From NCBI RefSeq assembly GCF_000818195.1, contig NZ_JTHL01000001.1:2935961-2987091 (forward strand): a DNA stretch of 51,131 bases, given 5' to 3'. The notes below the pieces were generated by a model that had not been told where the DNA came from, made no database searches, and was given only the letters and a program-made list of their open reading frames with translations. The DNA is from Streptomyces sp. 150FB (GTDB lineage: Bacteria > Actinomycetota > Actinomycetes > Streptomycetales > Streptomycetaceae). The translations under genes and the position numbers were made by a program. Within the stretch, counting starts at the first letter, position 1. The number at the start of each line of letters is the position of its first letter. This document shows positions 42,497-50,881 of the stretch, piece by piece.

Positions 42497-42988
42497 TCAG
42501 GCCGCGGACTTGTGCCCGTCCACCGCCGGCGAGAAGCCGAAGATGTCGACCGCGTGGTAGTACGTCCACGCCGTGCCGTCGCAGGCCGTCTTCGAAGCGC
42601 CCGAGTAGCCGTTGCAGACGCGCTTCAGGTCCTCGTACAGCATCGAGTCCAGCCGCGCCTTGTTCGCGTCGAACGTGCCGGCGTTCTTGTAGTTGCGGTA
42701 GCCGAAGTCGTGGCGGGCGCACGCCGTCTTGAACGGGAAGCCCAGCGGGTTGTCCGGAGACGTGGAGCAGTAGTCCGTGGTCCAGTCGAAGGTGTACGCG
42801 GACCACGCGCCCTGGTTGTTGCGGGCGGCGAGCCAGGAGTTGTAGCTCGCGGCGCTCGTCTGGGTCCAGCCACTGAGGACCTGAGCCTTGTCGGCCGGGG
42901 CGGCCGCGCTGGCCTGTCCGGCGGTCAGAAGTGCTGCGGGGAGGGTGAGTACGGCTGCTGCGAGCGGAAGTGCCAGGCGTCTGCGCAT
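42497..42988 (-). CDS. Secreted phospholipase A2
   Basis: A 163-residue exported enzyme like the streptomycete group XIV phospholipases A2. The signal peptide is ~1-28 (MRRRLALPLAAAV, ending ASA). The catalytic CARHDFGYRNY places the His-Asp dyad at 93-94. WTTDYCSTSPDNPLGFPF is the calcium-site region. Four Cys (74, 90, 125 and 136) can form two disulfides as in the family. GGAGG lies 8 bases before ATG 42988. It hydrolyses phospholipids outside the cell. It is convergent with the tRNA-Lys terminator. Confidence 0.92.
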   Translation of the reverse strand: MRRRLALPLAAAVLTLPAALLTAGQASAAAPADKAQVLSGWTQTSAASYNSWLAARNNQGAWSAYTFDWTTDYCSTSPDNPLGFPFKTACARHDFGYRNYKNAGTFDANKARLDSMLYEDLKRVCNGYSGASKTACDGTAWTYYHAVDIFGFSPAVDGHKSAA

Positions 42989-43318
42989 GGGGAAATCCTC
43001 CGGAGGGGAGCGGTCGGTCGCCCATACCTGGTGGCAGGGATCACCCTCAGGCTGACGGCCTGTACTGTCGCGCGGGTCTACGCGCGATGACTGACGGCCG
43101 AAGCGTGCCCAACGTCCCGGGGCCACCATGCCTCCGACGCCGAACAGCCACCCGAACAGCCCTGGTTGACCACAATCGGAGCCTGCTGTTCGCACGGATT
43201 CTCCGGGTGTGACACCACTCCGCCCGTTCTCTTCTCCCGCCCGGGCGGGCGCGAGCCACGTACCCCGGGGAGCGGGATCCACGCCCCCCGAGGCCCAGAG
43301 TTCAGTTCCTGCGGTGCG
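42989..43318. other. Promoter region of the phospholipase gene
   Basis: 330 bases with no convincing gene. TCGCGCG-GGTCTA-CGCGCGA (43068-43087, 7-base perfect arms) lies about 80 bases before the phospholipase start and may be an operator. The far end holds the LPMO terminator-like hairpin. Confidence 0.45.
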
Positions 43319-43330
43319 TCAGAACTGAAC
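43300..43330 (-). terminator. Hairpin at the LPMO stop codon
   Basis: GTTCAGTTC and GAACTGAAC (9-base perfect arms, 13-base loop) flank the LPMO stop codon, which sits in the loop. It may end transcription or protect the 3' end. Confidence 0.5.
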
Positions 43331-43906
43331 GTCGGAGCACGCGTAGAACGCGTTCGACGTGTCCGCGATCGTCCAGACAGCCAGAATCATGTGCCGGCCG
43401 GTCCGCTGGGGCAGGACGCCCGAGTGGGAGAGCGTGGCCGGCGGCTGCTGGTTGTTGTACGGCACCGTCAGGAACGGCTGGGTGTCCAGGGCCGCGCGGG
43501 TGAGCGGCTGGGACGAGTTCCATCCGTTCTTGGTGATGTAGTACTTGAAGTCGGTCGTCGCGTGTCTGGCCGTGAACTGCCAGCGGAAGTTGTAACTCTG
43601 CCCGCCGGAGACCTTGGTGGTGGGCCAGGCGCCGCCGCGCGGGTCGTCGAGCTGCGCGAACTGGCTGAGCCCGCCCGAGCAGAGCTTGCCGTCGGCCGGA
43701 CCCGCCGCCGGGAAGCCCTTGGGCCCCTCGACGCTCTGCGGCTCCCACTGGATGTTGCCGCAGTTGGCGACCGTGCCGTTGGCACAGAGCTTCTGACGGC
43801 TGATGGGTGAGTCGGTGTAGCCATGACTGCTGGCGCTGCCGCCGGCGATCACGGAAACAGCGGCGATCGCGAGGCCGACCACGGCCGCGCCTATCTTCTT
43901 TCGCAT
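43319..43906 (-). CDS. AA10 lytic polysaccharide monooxygenase (chitin-active type)
   Basis: A 195-residue exported copper enzyme. The signal peptide ends ASS before His28, which becomes the N-terminal His of the copper brace (HGYTDSPISRQKLC). The second brace residue is His115 in FTARHATTDFKYY. The C-terminal WTIADTSNAFYACSDV supplies the axial Phe. There is no carbohydrate-binding module. It oxidatively cleaves chitin or cellulose; the small size and the DasR-type operator upstream suggest chitin. GGAG lies 8 bases before ATG 43906. Confidence 0.92.
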   Translation of the reverse strand: MRKKIGAAVVGLAIAAVSVIAGGSASSHGYTDSPISRQKLCANGTVANCGNIQWEPQSVEGPKGFPAAGPADGKLCSGGLSQFAQLDDPRGGAWPTTKVSGGQSYNFRWQFTARHATTDFKYYITKNGWNSSQPLTRAALDTQPFLTVPYNNQQPPATLSHSGVLPQRTGRHMILAVWTIADTSNAFYACSDVQF

Positions 43907-43970
43907 GCTTGGCTCCAGAGAACGTGGGGAGTTCGGTGAGCTGTGCTGCACGCGTGCAGGTAGAGCAATC

Positions 43971-43986
43971 GGCGGTCTAGACCAAG
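43971..43986. promoter_or_regulatory. DasR-responsive element (dre) upstream of the LPMO gene
   Basis: GGCGGTCTAGACCAAG contains the core GGTCTAGACCA of the dre/chitinase-operator consensus (TGGTCTAGACCA), about 65 bases before the LPMO start. DasR, bound here, would repress until glucosamine-6-phosphate signals chitin breakdown. A 14-base palindrome CTGCACGCGTGCAG (43946-43959) lies just downstream in the leader. Confidence 0.75.
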
Positions 43987-44041
43987 TCCCAGAGTATTAA
44001 CGGAACTTGACCGTGTCCATAACAAGTGCGGTACAGACCAA

Positions 44042-45784
44042 TCAGAATCTTGCTCCACCACCGGGCCGACCTGTGTAAAAGGCCACGGTGAGGTCTTTGA
44101 CCAGGGCTTTACGCTCGTAGTCGTCCAGTTCGACAAGGCCACGCGACGTAAGCCGATGCACGGTGTCGTCCACCGCGTCCACCAGAGCGGTCAGCACGCT
44201 GTCCCGGTGCCGGGCGTCGAGCGCCGCGATCTGGCTGCGCTGCATCGCCTCGGCGATCTCGGGTGCGTACTCGATACGTGTCGGCTGCGCCGAGAAGATG
44301 TCCAGGCCCACGGGCCTGCACTCCGCCGACAGCATGCGGGTCAGCGCGTCGCCCACGGCCTCGGCGTCGCGCAGGGTGGGCGCGGTCTCGTGGAAGGCGT
44401 CGGCGGGCAACTGCGAGACCACCCGCGCCATCGCCGCCTCGACCTGCTCGCGCAGGTACTCCTCGTGGTCCGGGACCCCGAGAACGGCGCGCGCGCTGTC
44501 CCTGACCCGCCACACCACCAGCACGACGACCCGCAGCGCGGTGCCCTGCGCGTCGACGGCGGGGATCGGCTCGCTGCGCCAGTGCCGCAGCCGTACGTCG
44601 ACCCTGCGCCGCAGCAGCAGCGGGCTCACCCAGAGCAGTCCCGTACGGCGCACACTGCCCCGGTAGTCGCCGCAGAGCGTCAGCACCCAGGCATGGCCCA
44701 CCCGGCCACGGCCGAGGCCGCCCACGGCGAAGAGCAGGACCATCACGCCGAGAGCGAGCAGGGCCCACTGTCCGAGCGCGATGCCGAGGTACGGGTGGGA
44801 CGGCACGCGCAGCATCTCGCTCAGTTGGTCCGGCACAGCCCCGACCCACCACAGCAGCGTCAGGCACCCGAGGAGCGCGCAGACCCCGACGACCGCAGCG
44901 GCCCACCCGGGCAGCGCGGGTCCTGGCCGCTCTGCGAACTTCTCGTCGACGGGCGGGGCCGAACGGGGGGCCGGTCGCGATCCACTCCGTACGGAGGGCG
45001 CGGGCGAGGGCGAGAGCGAGGGTACGGGCGCGGTGGCGGAAGTGGGGGCGGGCGCGGCGGGCTTGGTCAGCCGCGTGGACAACGGCACCGGCATGGAGAC
45101 CCGGCGGGCCGCCGGGGACGACTCGGTCTCGTCCCTGAAGAGCAGATGGACGGGGATTTCCTGGGTGCTCTCGCCGACGATGAGGGGGCTCCAGCGCGGA
45201 GCGCCGGAGCCGGCGGCGGAAGCGTTACGGCCGTACCGCACGGGCGCGGAGCCGCCGACCCGGTACGGGGCGGGGGCCGGAGTGGGGACGGGACCCGAGG
45301 CCAGGGCGGGCCGATGGTCCGACTCCGTTTCTGACTCCGTTTCTGATTCCGCTTCAGCTTCCGTTTCCGCTTCTGTGTCCGCTCCGGCGGCAACTTCCGC
45401 GTCCTTCGCGCCTTCGGCCCGCGCCTCCCCCTCGTCTTCGTCCTCGGCCGTCTCCGGTACCGGCGCTTCTTCGCGTGGATGGACGTGCTGAGACGGCACT
45501 TCGGCGACCTCGGTGACCTCCGCGATCTCCTCCGCCGCGCGTTCCGCCTCGACGTCGCGAGCGGCCTCCGGGGATTCCACGGCCACTTCTGCGGAGGCTT
45601 CCACGGCCGCTTCCGTGGCCTCGGGTGCCTCGGGGGCAGCCTCGCGCTCGTTCTCGCGCGGCCAGCCGGTCAGGGCCGCCACCCAGGGCGCCCCCGGGTC
45701 GACGGCAGGCCGCGGCCGCCCGTCCCCGCCGTCCGGGTCGTGCGGAACCCCCTCGGCGTTCTCCTGCGAAGTCGTCGTTGTCAT
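44042..45784 (-). CDS. SPFH (band 7/stomatin-like) domain membrane protein with long acidic N-terminus
   Basis: A 580-residue protein. The first ~285 residues are disordered and Glu/Ala/Pro-rich, including the acidic repeat TEAETEAEAESETESETESD, coded by repeated six-base units. Two membrane helices follow (WAAAVVGVCALLGCLTLLWW; LGQWALLALGVMVLLFAVGG). Then comes an SPFH domain (~385-560: GLLWVSPLLLRRRVDVRLRH, REQVEAAMARVVSQLPAD, LGVPDHEEYL). SPFH proteins scaffold membrane microdomains. ATG 45784 has GGAGG five bases upstream. The P60-like gene ends 11 bases before it, so they form an operon. Confidence 0.85.
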   Translation of the reverse strand: MTTTTSQENAEGVPHDPDGGDGRPRPAVDPGAPWVAALTGWPRENEREAAPEAPEATEAAVEASAEVAVESPEAARDVEAERAAEEIAEVTEVAEVPSQHVHPREEAPVPETAEDEDEGEARAEGAKDAEVAAGADTEAETEAEAESETESETESDHRPALASGPVPTPAPAPYRVGGSAPVRYGRNASAAGSGAPRWSPLIVGESTQEIPVHLLFRDETESSPAARRVSMPVPLSTRLTKPAAPAPTSATAPVPSLSPSPAPSVRSGSRPAPRSAPPVDEKFAERPGPALPGWAAAVVGVCALLGCLTLLWWVGAVPDQLSEMLRVPSHPYLGIALGQWALLALGVMVLLFAVGGLGRGRVGHAWVLTLCGDYRGSVRRTGLLWVSPLLLRRRVDVRLRHWRSEPIPAVDAQGTALRVVVLVVWRVRDSARAVLGVPDHEEYLREQVEAAMARVVSQLPADAFHETAPTLRDAEAVGDALTRMLSAECRPVGLDIFSAQPTRIEYAPEIAEAMQRSQIAALDARHRDSVLTALVDAVDDTVHRLTSRGLVELDDYERKALVKDLTVAFYTGRPGGGARF

Positions 45785-45795
45785 CCTTGCCTCCG

Positions 45796-47175
45796 TCATG
45801 CGAAGAGTCGCCGCCACGTCTCAGGACCCGGGTATCCGTTGGCCGAACTGCCGCGCCAGCCCAGGGAGAGCTGGAACGCCTGGACATTGCGCCTGTCGGC
45901 CTCGGTCCAGCGCGGTCCCGGGCCTGAGGCGTAGTACTTGCCGTAGTGCTTGCGCACGAGCTGCCTGCCGAGCTGCTCGACGTACTTGTTGGACTGGCCC
46001 GGCCGGAAGTACTGCGACCCCGGGAACGCGGGGGCCTTTGCCGCAGCGCTCGCCGGTGATCCGCTGCTTCCGCCGGCGCCCGCCGCCGGGATGTTCTTCC
46101 CGAGGCCGTCCACCAGGTACTCCCAGGTGTCGGGCCCTGGCAGCCCGTCAGCCTCCGCGCCCCGCCAGCCCTGTGCCTGCTGGAACGCCTGGGTGGCGCG
46201 CCGGTCCGCGTCGCTCCAGCGGGGCCCGGGGCCGTCCGCGTAGAAGCGCTTGCCGCCGCGCTGGATGAGCATCTCGCCGAGCCGGGTCACGTACTTGTTG
46301 TTGGCGCCCGGCCCGAACGACTTCGTACCGGGGTACGAGGTCACCCCGACGGGCGCGCTCCCGCCGCTGCCCTCGTCGACCAGGCCCCTGTAGCGGTAGG
46401 GCACATAACGGTCGGAGTTCTTCCAGTACGCCATGGGGGTCGGCTGCGCGCGGGTGGTCGGCGGAGTCTGCTCGTAGGCCATGTAGCGGGAGTGCGAGTC
46501 GTCGGTCCAGCCGCCGAAGATCGTGACGTGCGATCCCTTGTTCGGACTGCTGGGGTTGTGGAAGAGCAGGATGTCGCCGGGTTGGAGGTCGTCCCGGGCG
46601 ATCCGCACGCCGTACTGCGCGAGGCTGCCCGTCCACTCGTTGCCCGCCAGGTTCCAGGCCATGGAGACGAAGCCCGAACAGTCCTGCCGGTAACCGTCCG
46701 ACCAGTACCTGCTCATGCTGTACGGCACCCGCGCGCCCACCCACTGCTTGGCGCGCTCGATGATGTCGCCTCGGGTGGTCTCGCGCAGGGAAGAACCAGA
46801 ATTGCCCGGCCCGGGGCCGGCTGACGGTCCGCCATGCAGCGGACCGCTGCCCCCTTGGGGCGTGGCGGGTACGGGGACGGGGTCGGCGGTCAGGGACCGA
46901 ACGGCGCCCGTACCTCCGCCGACGGCCGCGGTCGCCGCTCCCGCTGACGCCGCCGCCACTGATGCTGATGCCGCTGACGCCGCCGCCGCGCCCGTACCGC
47001 CGAGGGCGACGCCCGCGGCGGTGAACAGGACCAGCGCCCGACGGGCGCCGTGAGCGGCCGGGTGACCACCGGCGCGCAACGGCAGGCCTCTCGCCAGCTC
47101 ACGCCGTTGTGCGGCGCATCCGACGCATGGGCAGTCGTGAGCGGGCTTGTACTCCTCGAAGACCGGAACGGTCAT
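45796..47175 (-). CDS. NlpC/P60-like protein with two peptidoglycan-binding repeats
   Basis: A 459-residue cell-wall protein. The N-terminus holds CPCVGC (15-20) before a hydrophobic segment (~46-65) and an Ala/Ser-rich stretch, an unusual leader that might bind metal or form disulfides. A peptidase-like domain (~150-300) has the Cys motif YRQDCSGFVSMAW and His in GSHVTIFGGW. Two C-terminal repeats share FxPG, NKYV, GPGPRW and GWRG blocks, each ending GPxTWxxL/F, and probably bind peptidoglycan. GGAGGGG lies 7 bases before ATG 47175, preferred over upstream starts. It is transcribed with the SPFH gene. Confidence 0.85.
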   Translation of the reverse strand: MTVPVFEEYKPAHDCPCVGCAAQRRELARGLPLRAGGHPAAHGARRALVLFTAAGVALGGTGAAAASAASASVAAASAGAATAAVGGGTGAVRSLTADPVPVPATPQGGSGPLHGGPSAGPGPGNSGSSLRETTRGDIIERAKQWVGARVPYSMSRYWSDGYRQDCSGFVSMAWNLAGNEWTGSLAQYGVRIARDDLQPGDILLFHNPSSPNKGSHVTIFGGWTDDSHSRYMAYEQTPPTTRAQPTPMAYWKNSDRYVPYRYRGLVDEGSGGSAPVGVTSYPGTKSFGPGANNKYVTRLGEMLIQRGGKRFYADGPGPRWSDADRRATQAFQQAQGWRGAEADGLPGPDTWEYLVDGLGKNIPAAGAGGSSGSPASAAAKAPAFPGSQYFRPGQSNKYVEQLGRQLVRKHYGKYYASGPGPRWTEADRRNVQAFQLSLGWRGSSANGYPGPETWRRLFA

Positions 47176-47444
47176 GCGAATCCCCTCCACACTCATCAAG
47201 ATCCTTCGACGCTGGTGCACGGGCGTCAGTGTCTCAACTGTCTGGACAAATCGCATTTTGACGGATCAAAGGTATTAATCGACCATTCGACAGGCCGCAA
47301 CGCCTCGCAAATGAGCCGGACAAACGAGGCGATCGGGTAAAGTTCGCCGAGTCCGTGGGTGCCGGTACGGCTGACGCCTCATCAGCGGGCGTGGATTCGC
47401 CTCTCCCCCGAACGTTCCTGACGGCGCGTCACCGCGCCGCCCCC

Positions 47445-48485
47445 CTACTTCGTGTTGCGCGCCAGTTCGAGCGCGTACTCCGGATACCACTCGCCCGCCT
47501 CGGGGCCGCCCCGGCAGGTGCCGTCCGACTCGCCCGGCCGCTTGATCCAGAGGTACGCCTTGACCAGCGGGTCGTTCGTCCTGGTGGTCGGCGGCTCGCC
47601 CAGGGCGCGGCCCGGCGGGTTGCACCAGTTCTCGCCCGGGTCGCTGCCTTCGGTGTAGGGACCGTTGCCGTTCCGGCTGGTGTCGATCACGAAGGGCTTG
47701 TTGCTGACCTTCGCCGACAGTCGCTCGCCGAAGTCCAGGCTCCGCGCCGTCGGGTAGAAGTTCGACACATTGACCGAGAAGCCGTCCGCCTCAGCGATGC
47801 CCGCCCGCTGGAGCGGTTCGAAGAGCGCGTCCGGTGAGTGCCAGCCGGCGTTGCCCGCGTCCAGATAGACCGTCGTCGACGGTTGTCGTGTCAGCCGTCG
47901 GACAGCGCCTCTGAGCAGGCCGAACCGTTCCTCGCGGAATGCGGCGGGCGTGCAGCCGTCCACCAGGTGCAGCAGTGCGTCCGGTTCGAGGATCACCGTG
48001 GCCCGGCGGTCGCCGATGCCCCGGGCCACCCGGTCGATCCACTCCCGGTACGCGTCGCCGTCCGCCGCGCCGCCCCTGGAGTACTGGCCGCAGTCGCGGT
48101 GCGGAATGTTGTAGAGCACCAACAGCGCTTCCCGGTCCGCGGAGGTGGCGGCCACCGTGAGGCTCTCGGTCTGCCCCAGCGGGTTGTCCGTTCCGATCCA
48201 TTCGGCCGTGGGCTGCTCGGCGATCCGCCTGAGCAGTCCGGCGCTCTTCGCGTCGCCCTTCCTGGCGTACTCGGCGGCCTGCCGCGCGGCGCCGCCGTCG
48301 GGGTTCACCCAGTACGGGACGTCAGTCATCGCCCGCTGACGCGTGGGCGGTTGGTCTCGGGAGCCGATGCGGCCGCTGCGCCCGGCGCCCTCGTCGTCGG
48401 ACGAACAGCCCGTCAGCAGCACCACGGCCAGCGACAGCGCCACGGTCGCGGCGCCCGGCCGACGGGCGCGGTAACTCCCGTACAT
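47445..48485 (-). CDS. GH6 family glycoside hydrolase, lipoprotein
   Basis: A 346-residue exported enzyme. A lipobox LLTGC places the lipidated Cys at 27. The catalytic domain carries GH6 landmarks: LLVLYNIPHRDCGQYS, the acid loop ILEPDALLHL, VYLDAGNAGW, FSVNVSNFY, FVIDTSRNGNG and NPPGRALG. It probably hydrolyses beta-1,4-glucan while anchored to the membrane. There is no binding module and no CebR-type palindrome. AAGGGGA lies 6 bases before ATG 48485. The sortase gene ends 36 bases upstream on the same strand, suggesting one transcript. Confidence 0.9.
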   Translation of the reverse strand: MYGSYRARRPGAATVALSLAVVLLTGCSSDDEGAGRSGRIGSRDQPPTRQRAMTDVPYWVNPDGGAARQAAEYARKGDAKSAGLLRRIAEQPTAEWIGTDNPLGQTESLTVAATSADREALLVLYNIPHRDCGQYSRGGAADGDAYREWIDRVARGIGDRRATVILEPDALLHLVDGCTPAAFREERFGLLRGAVRRLTRQPSTTVYLDAGNAGWHSPDALFEPLQRAGIAEADGFSVNVSNFYPTARSLDFGERLSAKVSNKPFVIDTSRNGNGPYTEGSDPGENWCNPPGRALGEPPTTRTNDPLVKAYLWIKRPGESDGTCRGGPEAGEWYPEYALELARNTK

Positions 48486-48521
48486 CCACGTCCCCTTGGC
48501 CTCAGCCGGACTCAACGTGCC

Positions 48522-49274
48522 TCAACTGGCCCTGGTTTCCTTCTTCGCCGCCGGTGCCGGCGCCGCTTCCGCGACACCCGTCAGGTACGCCGAGACCACC
48601 ACGTTCGCCGTGTACGACCGCGTCTTCCGGTCGAACGTGCCGCCGCAGGTGATCAGCCGCAGTTCGGCGCGCGATCCGTCGCGCGTCCCGTACACCTTCC
48701 GGGCGTCGAAGCGGTCGCGGGTGATGACCTGCACGTCGTCGACGGTGAACACCGCCACCGAGCCGTCCTCCCTGGTCACCCGGATCCGCGCGCCCGGCCG
48801 CGTGGCGCTCAGCCCGTAGAAGACGGCCGGTCTGGTCTCGGTGTCGACGTGGCCGACGAACAGCGCCGTGCCCGGGGCGCCCGGCTCGACGCCGCCGCCG
48901 TACCAGCCCACCGTCTGCGGCCTGTCGTACGGCGGTGGGTCCACCGCTCCCCCGGTGTCCAGGCCACGCGCCACCACCGGCGCCGTGACACCTATCGACG
49001 GCACATCCACCCGCCGTGGCTCCGCCGGCTTCATCGGGTCGTGCGCGCTCGGCAGCGCCACGCCCAGCGGGCGCCCCACCGCGGACACATCGCCCACTGT
49101 CGGCGCGGAGTTGGGGGCGCCCGTGCCTCCCATACCGCTGGTGCCGTCCGTGAGGTGGCGGCCCCAGAGCCACAGGCCGAACAGCAGCACGGCCCAGGCA
49201 ACCGCCGTCGTCAGCCGCCCTGTTCCGGTGCGTTCCGGGTCGTCCGTACGCCGTGCGCGGTTCTCCTGCGACAT
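48522..49274 (-). CDS. Class F-type sortase
   Basis: A 250-residue membrane-anchored transpeptidase. A membrane segment at ~22-38 (AVAWAVLLFGLWLWG) is followed by the sortase domain with catalytic His142 (LFVGHVDT), Cys210 (LRLITCGGTF) and Arg219 (RKTRSYTANVVV). The TCGGTFD surrounding resembles actinobacterial class F enzymes. It attaches surface proteins bearing a sorting signal to the cell wall. The upstream gene stops one base before its ATG (TGACATG), so translation is coupled, and that protein is the likeliest partner or substrate. Confidence 0.9.
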   Translation of the reverse strand: MSQENRARRTDDPERTGTGRLTTAVAWAVLLFGLWLWGRHLTDGTSGMGGTGAPNSAPTVGDVSAVGRPLGVALPSAHDPMKPAEPRRVDVPSIGVTAPVVARGLDTGGAVDPPPYDRPQTVGWYGGGVEPGAPGTALFVGHVDTETRPAVFYGLSATRPGARIRVTREDGSVAVFTVDDVQVITRDRFDARKVYGTRDGSRAELRLITCGGTFDRKTRSYTANVVVSAYLTGVAEAAPAPAAKKETRAS

Positions 49275-49275
49275 G

Positions 49276-49863
49276 TCAGTCGGAGTCCCGCGCCGCGCGC
49301 TGCCGCCGTACGCTCCGGCACGCCACCGCCACAGCGGCGACTCCCGCCAGGACAAGGCCGATCACCGCGTGCGGGGTGCCGGGGCCCGACTCGTCGGCCC
49401 GCTCCCGCTGTTCGGCGGCCAGCGCCGCCGTACCGCCACCGCCCGCCCGGACCGGTGCGATCGGCGACTCGGCCGCGTGCGGGTGGTGGGACTTGTGGAC
49501 GACCTGGAAGGTGCCGGTGCCCTTGCGGTGGTGGTGGCCGCCGCACCGGACGTCGATGGTGTAACTGCCCGCCTTGACGGACGACTTGACCCTCGTATCG
49601 CCGAAGAGCGGCGACTTCGAGTGGCCGCCCTCGCCGCCCGACAGCCCCGCCTTGGTGACAAAGGCGTTGGACGTGGCCAGGCCGTCGGCGCTGTCGCAGC
49701 CGTCGACCCTGAGTTCGACCTCCCCACCGGGGGCGATGGCCGACGGTGTGACGGTGACCCGCACCGAATCGTGGGCGTGGGCGGCGGCGACGCCGACGGC
49801 CGGCGTCACCACCAGTACAGCGACCGCGCCGACGGCACGGTATGCGAGCAGCCTTGAACGCAT
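49276..49863 (-). CDS. Secreted protein with C-terminal anchor, sortase-linked
   Basis: A 195-residue exported protein. The signal peptide is ~1-30 (AVGAVAVLVVTPAVGVAAAHAHD). An immunoglobulin-like or beta-sandwich middle has VTPSAIAPGGEVELRVDGC and YTIDVRCGGHHH, with two Cys (55 and 106) that may pair. A Pro/Gly-rich linker leads to a membrane helix (AVIGLVLAGVAAVAVAC) and a basic tail RSVRRQR. This is the layout of a sortase substrate, but instead of LPxTG or LAxTG the motif position reads SGPGTPH. AGGAGG lies 8 bases before ATG 49863. It is the first gene of the sortase-GH6 group. Confidence 0.8.
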   Translation of the reverse strand: MRSRLLAYRAVGAVAVLVVTPAVGVAAAHAHDSVRVTVTPSAIAPGGEVELRVDGCDSADGLATSNAFVTKAGLSGGEGGHSKSPLFGDTRVKSSVKAGSYTIDVRCGGHHHRKGTGTFQVVHKSHHPHAAESPIAPVRAGGGGTAALAAEQRERADESGPGTPHAVIGLVLAGVAAVAVACRSVRRQRAARDSD

Positions 49864-49956
49864 CGTGAAACCTCCTGATAAAGGAAGAGTCACTCGTACG
49901 TCAGGATCTCGCATCCGCAGCAGCGGGCCAGGGCCGCTCCGTGCCGCCTGACCTGC

Positions 49957-50736
49957 TCAGATGCGATCGACCAGATCGGCGATCGAGTCAACGACGCTGG
50001 ACGGGCGGAAGGGGTAGCGGTCGATGTCGGCGGGGGTCGTCAGGCCGGTCAGGACGAGGAATGTCTCCATGCCCGCCTCAAGCCCGGCCAGCACGTCGGT
50101 GTCCATCCGGTCGCCGATCATCGCGCTGGTCTCGGAGTGCGCGCCGATGGCGTTCAGGCCGGTCCGCATCATCAGCGGGTTCGGCTTGCCCGCGAAGTAC
50201 GGCTCCTTGCCGGTGGCCTTGGTGATCAGCGCGGCGACAGCGCCGGTGGCCGGCAGCGGCCCCTCGGCCGAGGGGCCGGTCTCGTCCGGATTGGTGCAGA
50301 TGAAGCGCGCGCCGCCGTTGATCAGGCGGATCGCCCTGGTCAGCGCCTCGAAGCTGTACGTACGGGTCTCGCCGAGCACCACGTAGTCCGGCTCGTGGTC
50401 GGTGAGGACGTACCCGATGTCGTGCAGCGCCGTGGTGAGGCCGGCCTCGCCGATGACGTACGCCGTACCGTCGGGCCGCTGGTCCTCCAGGAACTTGGCG
50501 GTGGCGAGCGCCGACGTCCAGATGTTCGCCGCCGGTACGTGGAGTCCCATCCTGGCCAGCCTGGCCTGGAGGTCGCGCGGGGTGTAGATGGAGTTGTTCG
50601 TGAGGACCAGGAAGGGCTTGCCCGAATCCCTCAGTCGCTTGATGAACTCGGCGGCGCCCGGGATCGGAACCCCCTCGTGGATGAGGACACCGTCCATGTC
50701 GGTGAGCCAGGATTCGACCGGCTTGCGCTCTGCCAC
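49957..50736 (-). CDS. HAD-IIA family phosphatase (NagD-like)
   Basis: A 259-residue haloacid dehalogenase-type phosphatase. Motif I is LTDMDGVL with the nucleophile Asp, motif II LTNNS, a Lys in FAGKPNPLMM and motif IV IGDRMDTDVLAG. The cap domain is of C2 type, as in NagD and glycerol-phosphate phosphatases. It removes phosphate from a small metabolite. GTG 50736 (GGAG about 10 bases upstream) is preferred to GTG 50766 because the family sequence starts AERKPVESWLTDMDG. Confidence 0.9.
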   Translation of the reverse strand: MAERKPVESWLTDMDGVLIHEGVPIPGAAEFIKRLRDSGKPFLVLTNNSIYTPRDLQARLARMGLHVPAANIWTSALATAKFLEDQRPDGTAYVIGEAGLTTALHDIGYVLTDHEPDYVVLGETRTYSFEALTRAIRLINGGARFICTNPDETGPSAEGPLPATGAVAALITKATGKEPYFAGKPNPLMMRTGLNAIGAHSETSAMIGDRMDTDVLAGLEAGMETFLVLTGLTTPADIDRYPFRPSSVVDSIADLVDRI

Positions 50737-50777
50737 TGGATTGTTCTCCGCTCTGCGGTGGGCCACTGGTCGTGCCC

Positions 50778-50798
50778 GTACGTACGCGCTGTACGTAC
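50778..50798. terminator. Hairpin upstream of the HAD gene
   Basis: GTACGTAC-GCGCT-GTACGTAC is a perfect 8-base stem with a 5-base loop, 84 bases after the stop of the gene to the right and 42 bases before the HAD start. It could be a terminator or an operator. Confidence 0.4.
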
Positions 50799-50881
50799 CG
50801 GCCGTCCGACCACGCTGTCCGACACGACCAGCCTAACCAGGGCCGGGCCCTGGCCGCGCGGAGCGGTGGACCTCGCCCCGC

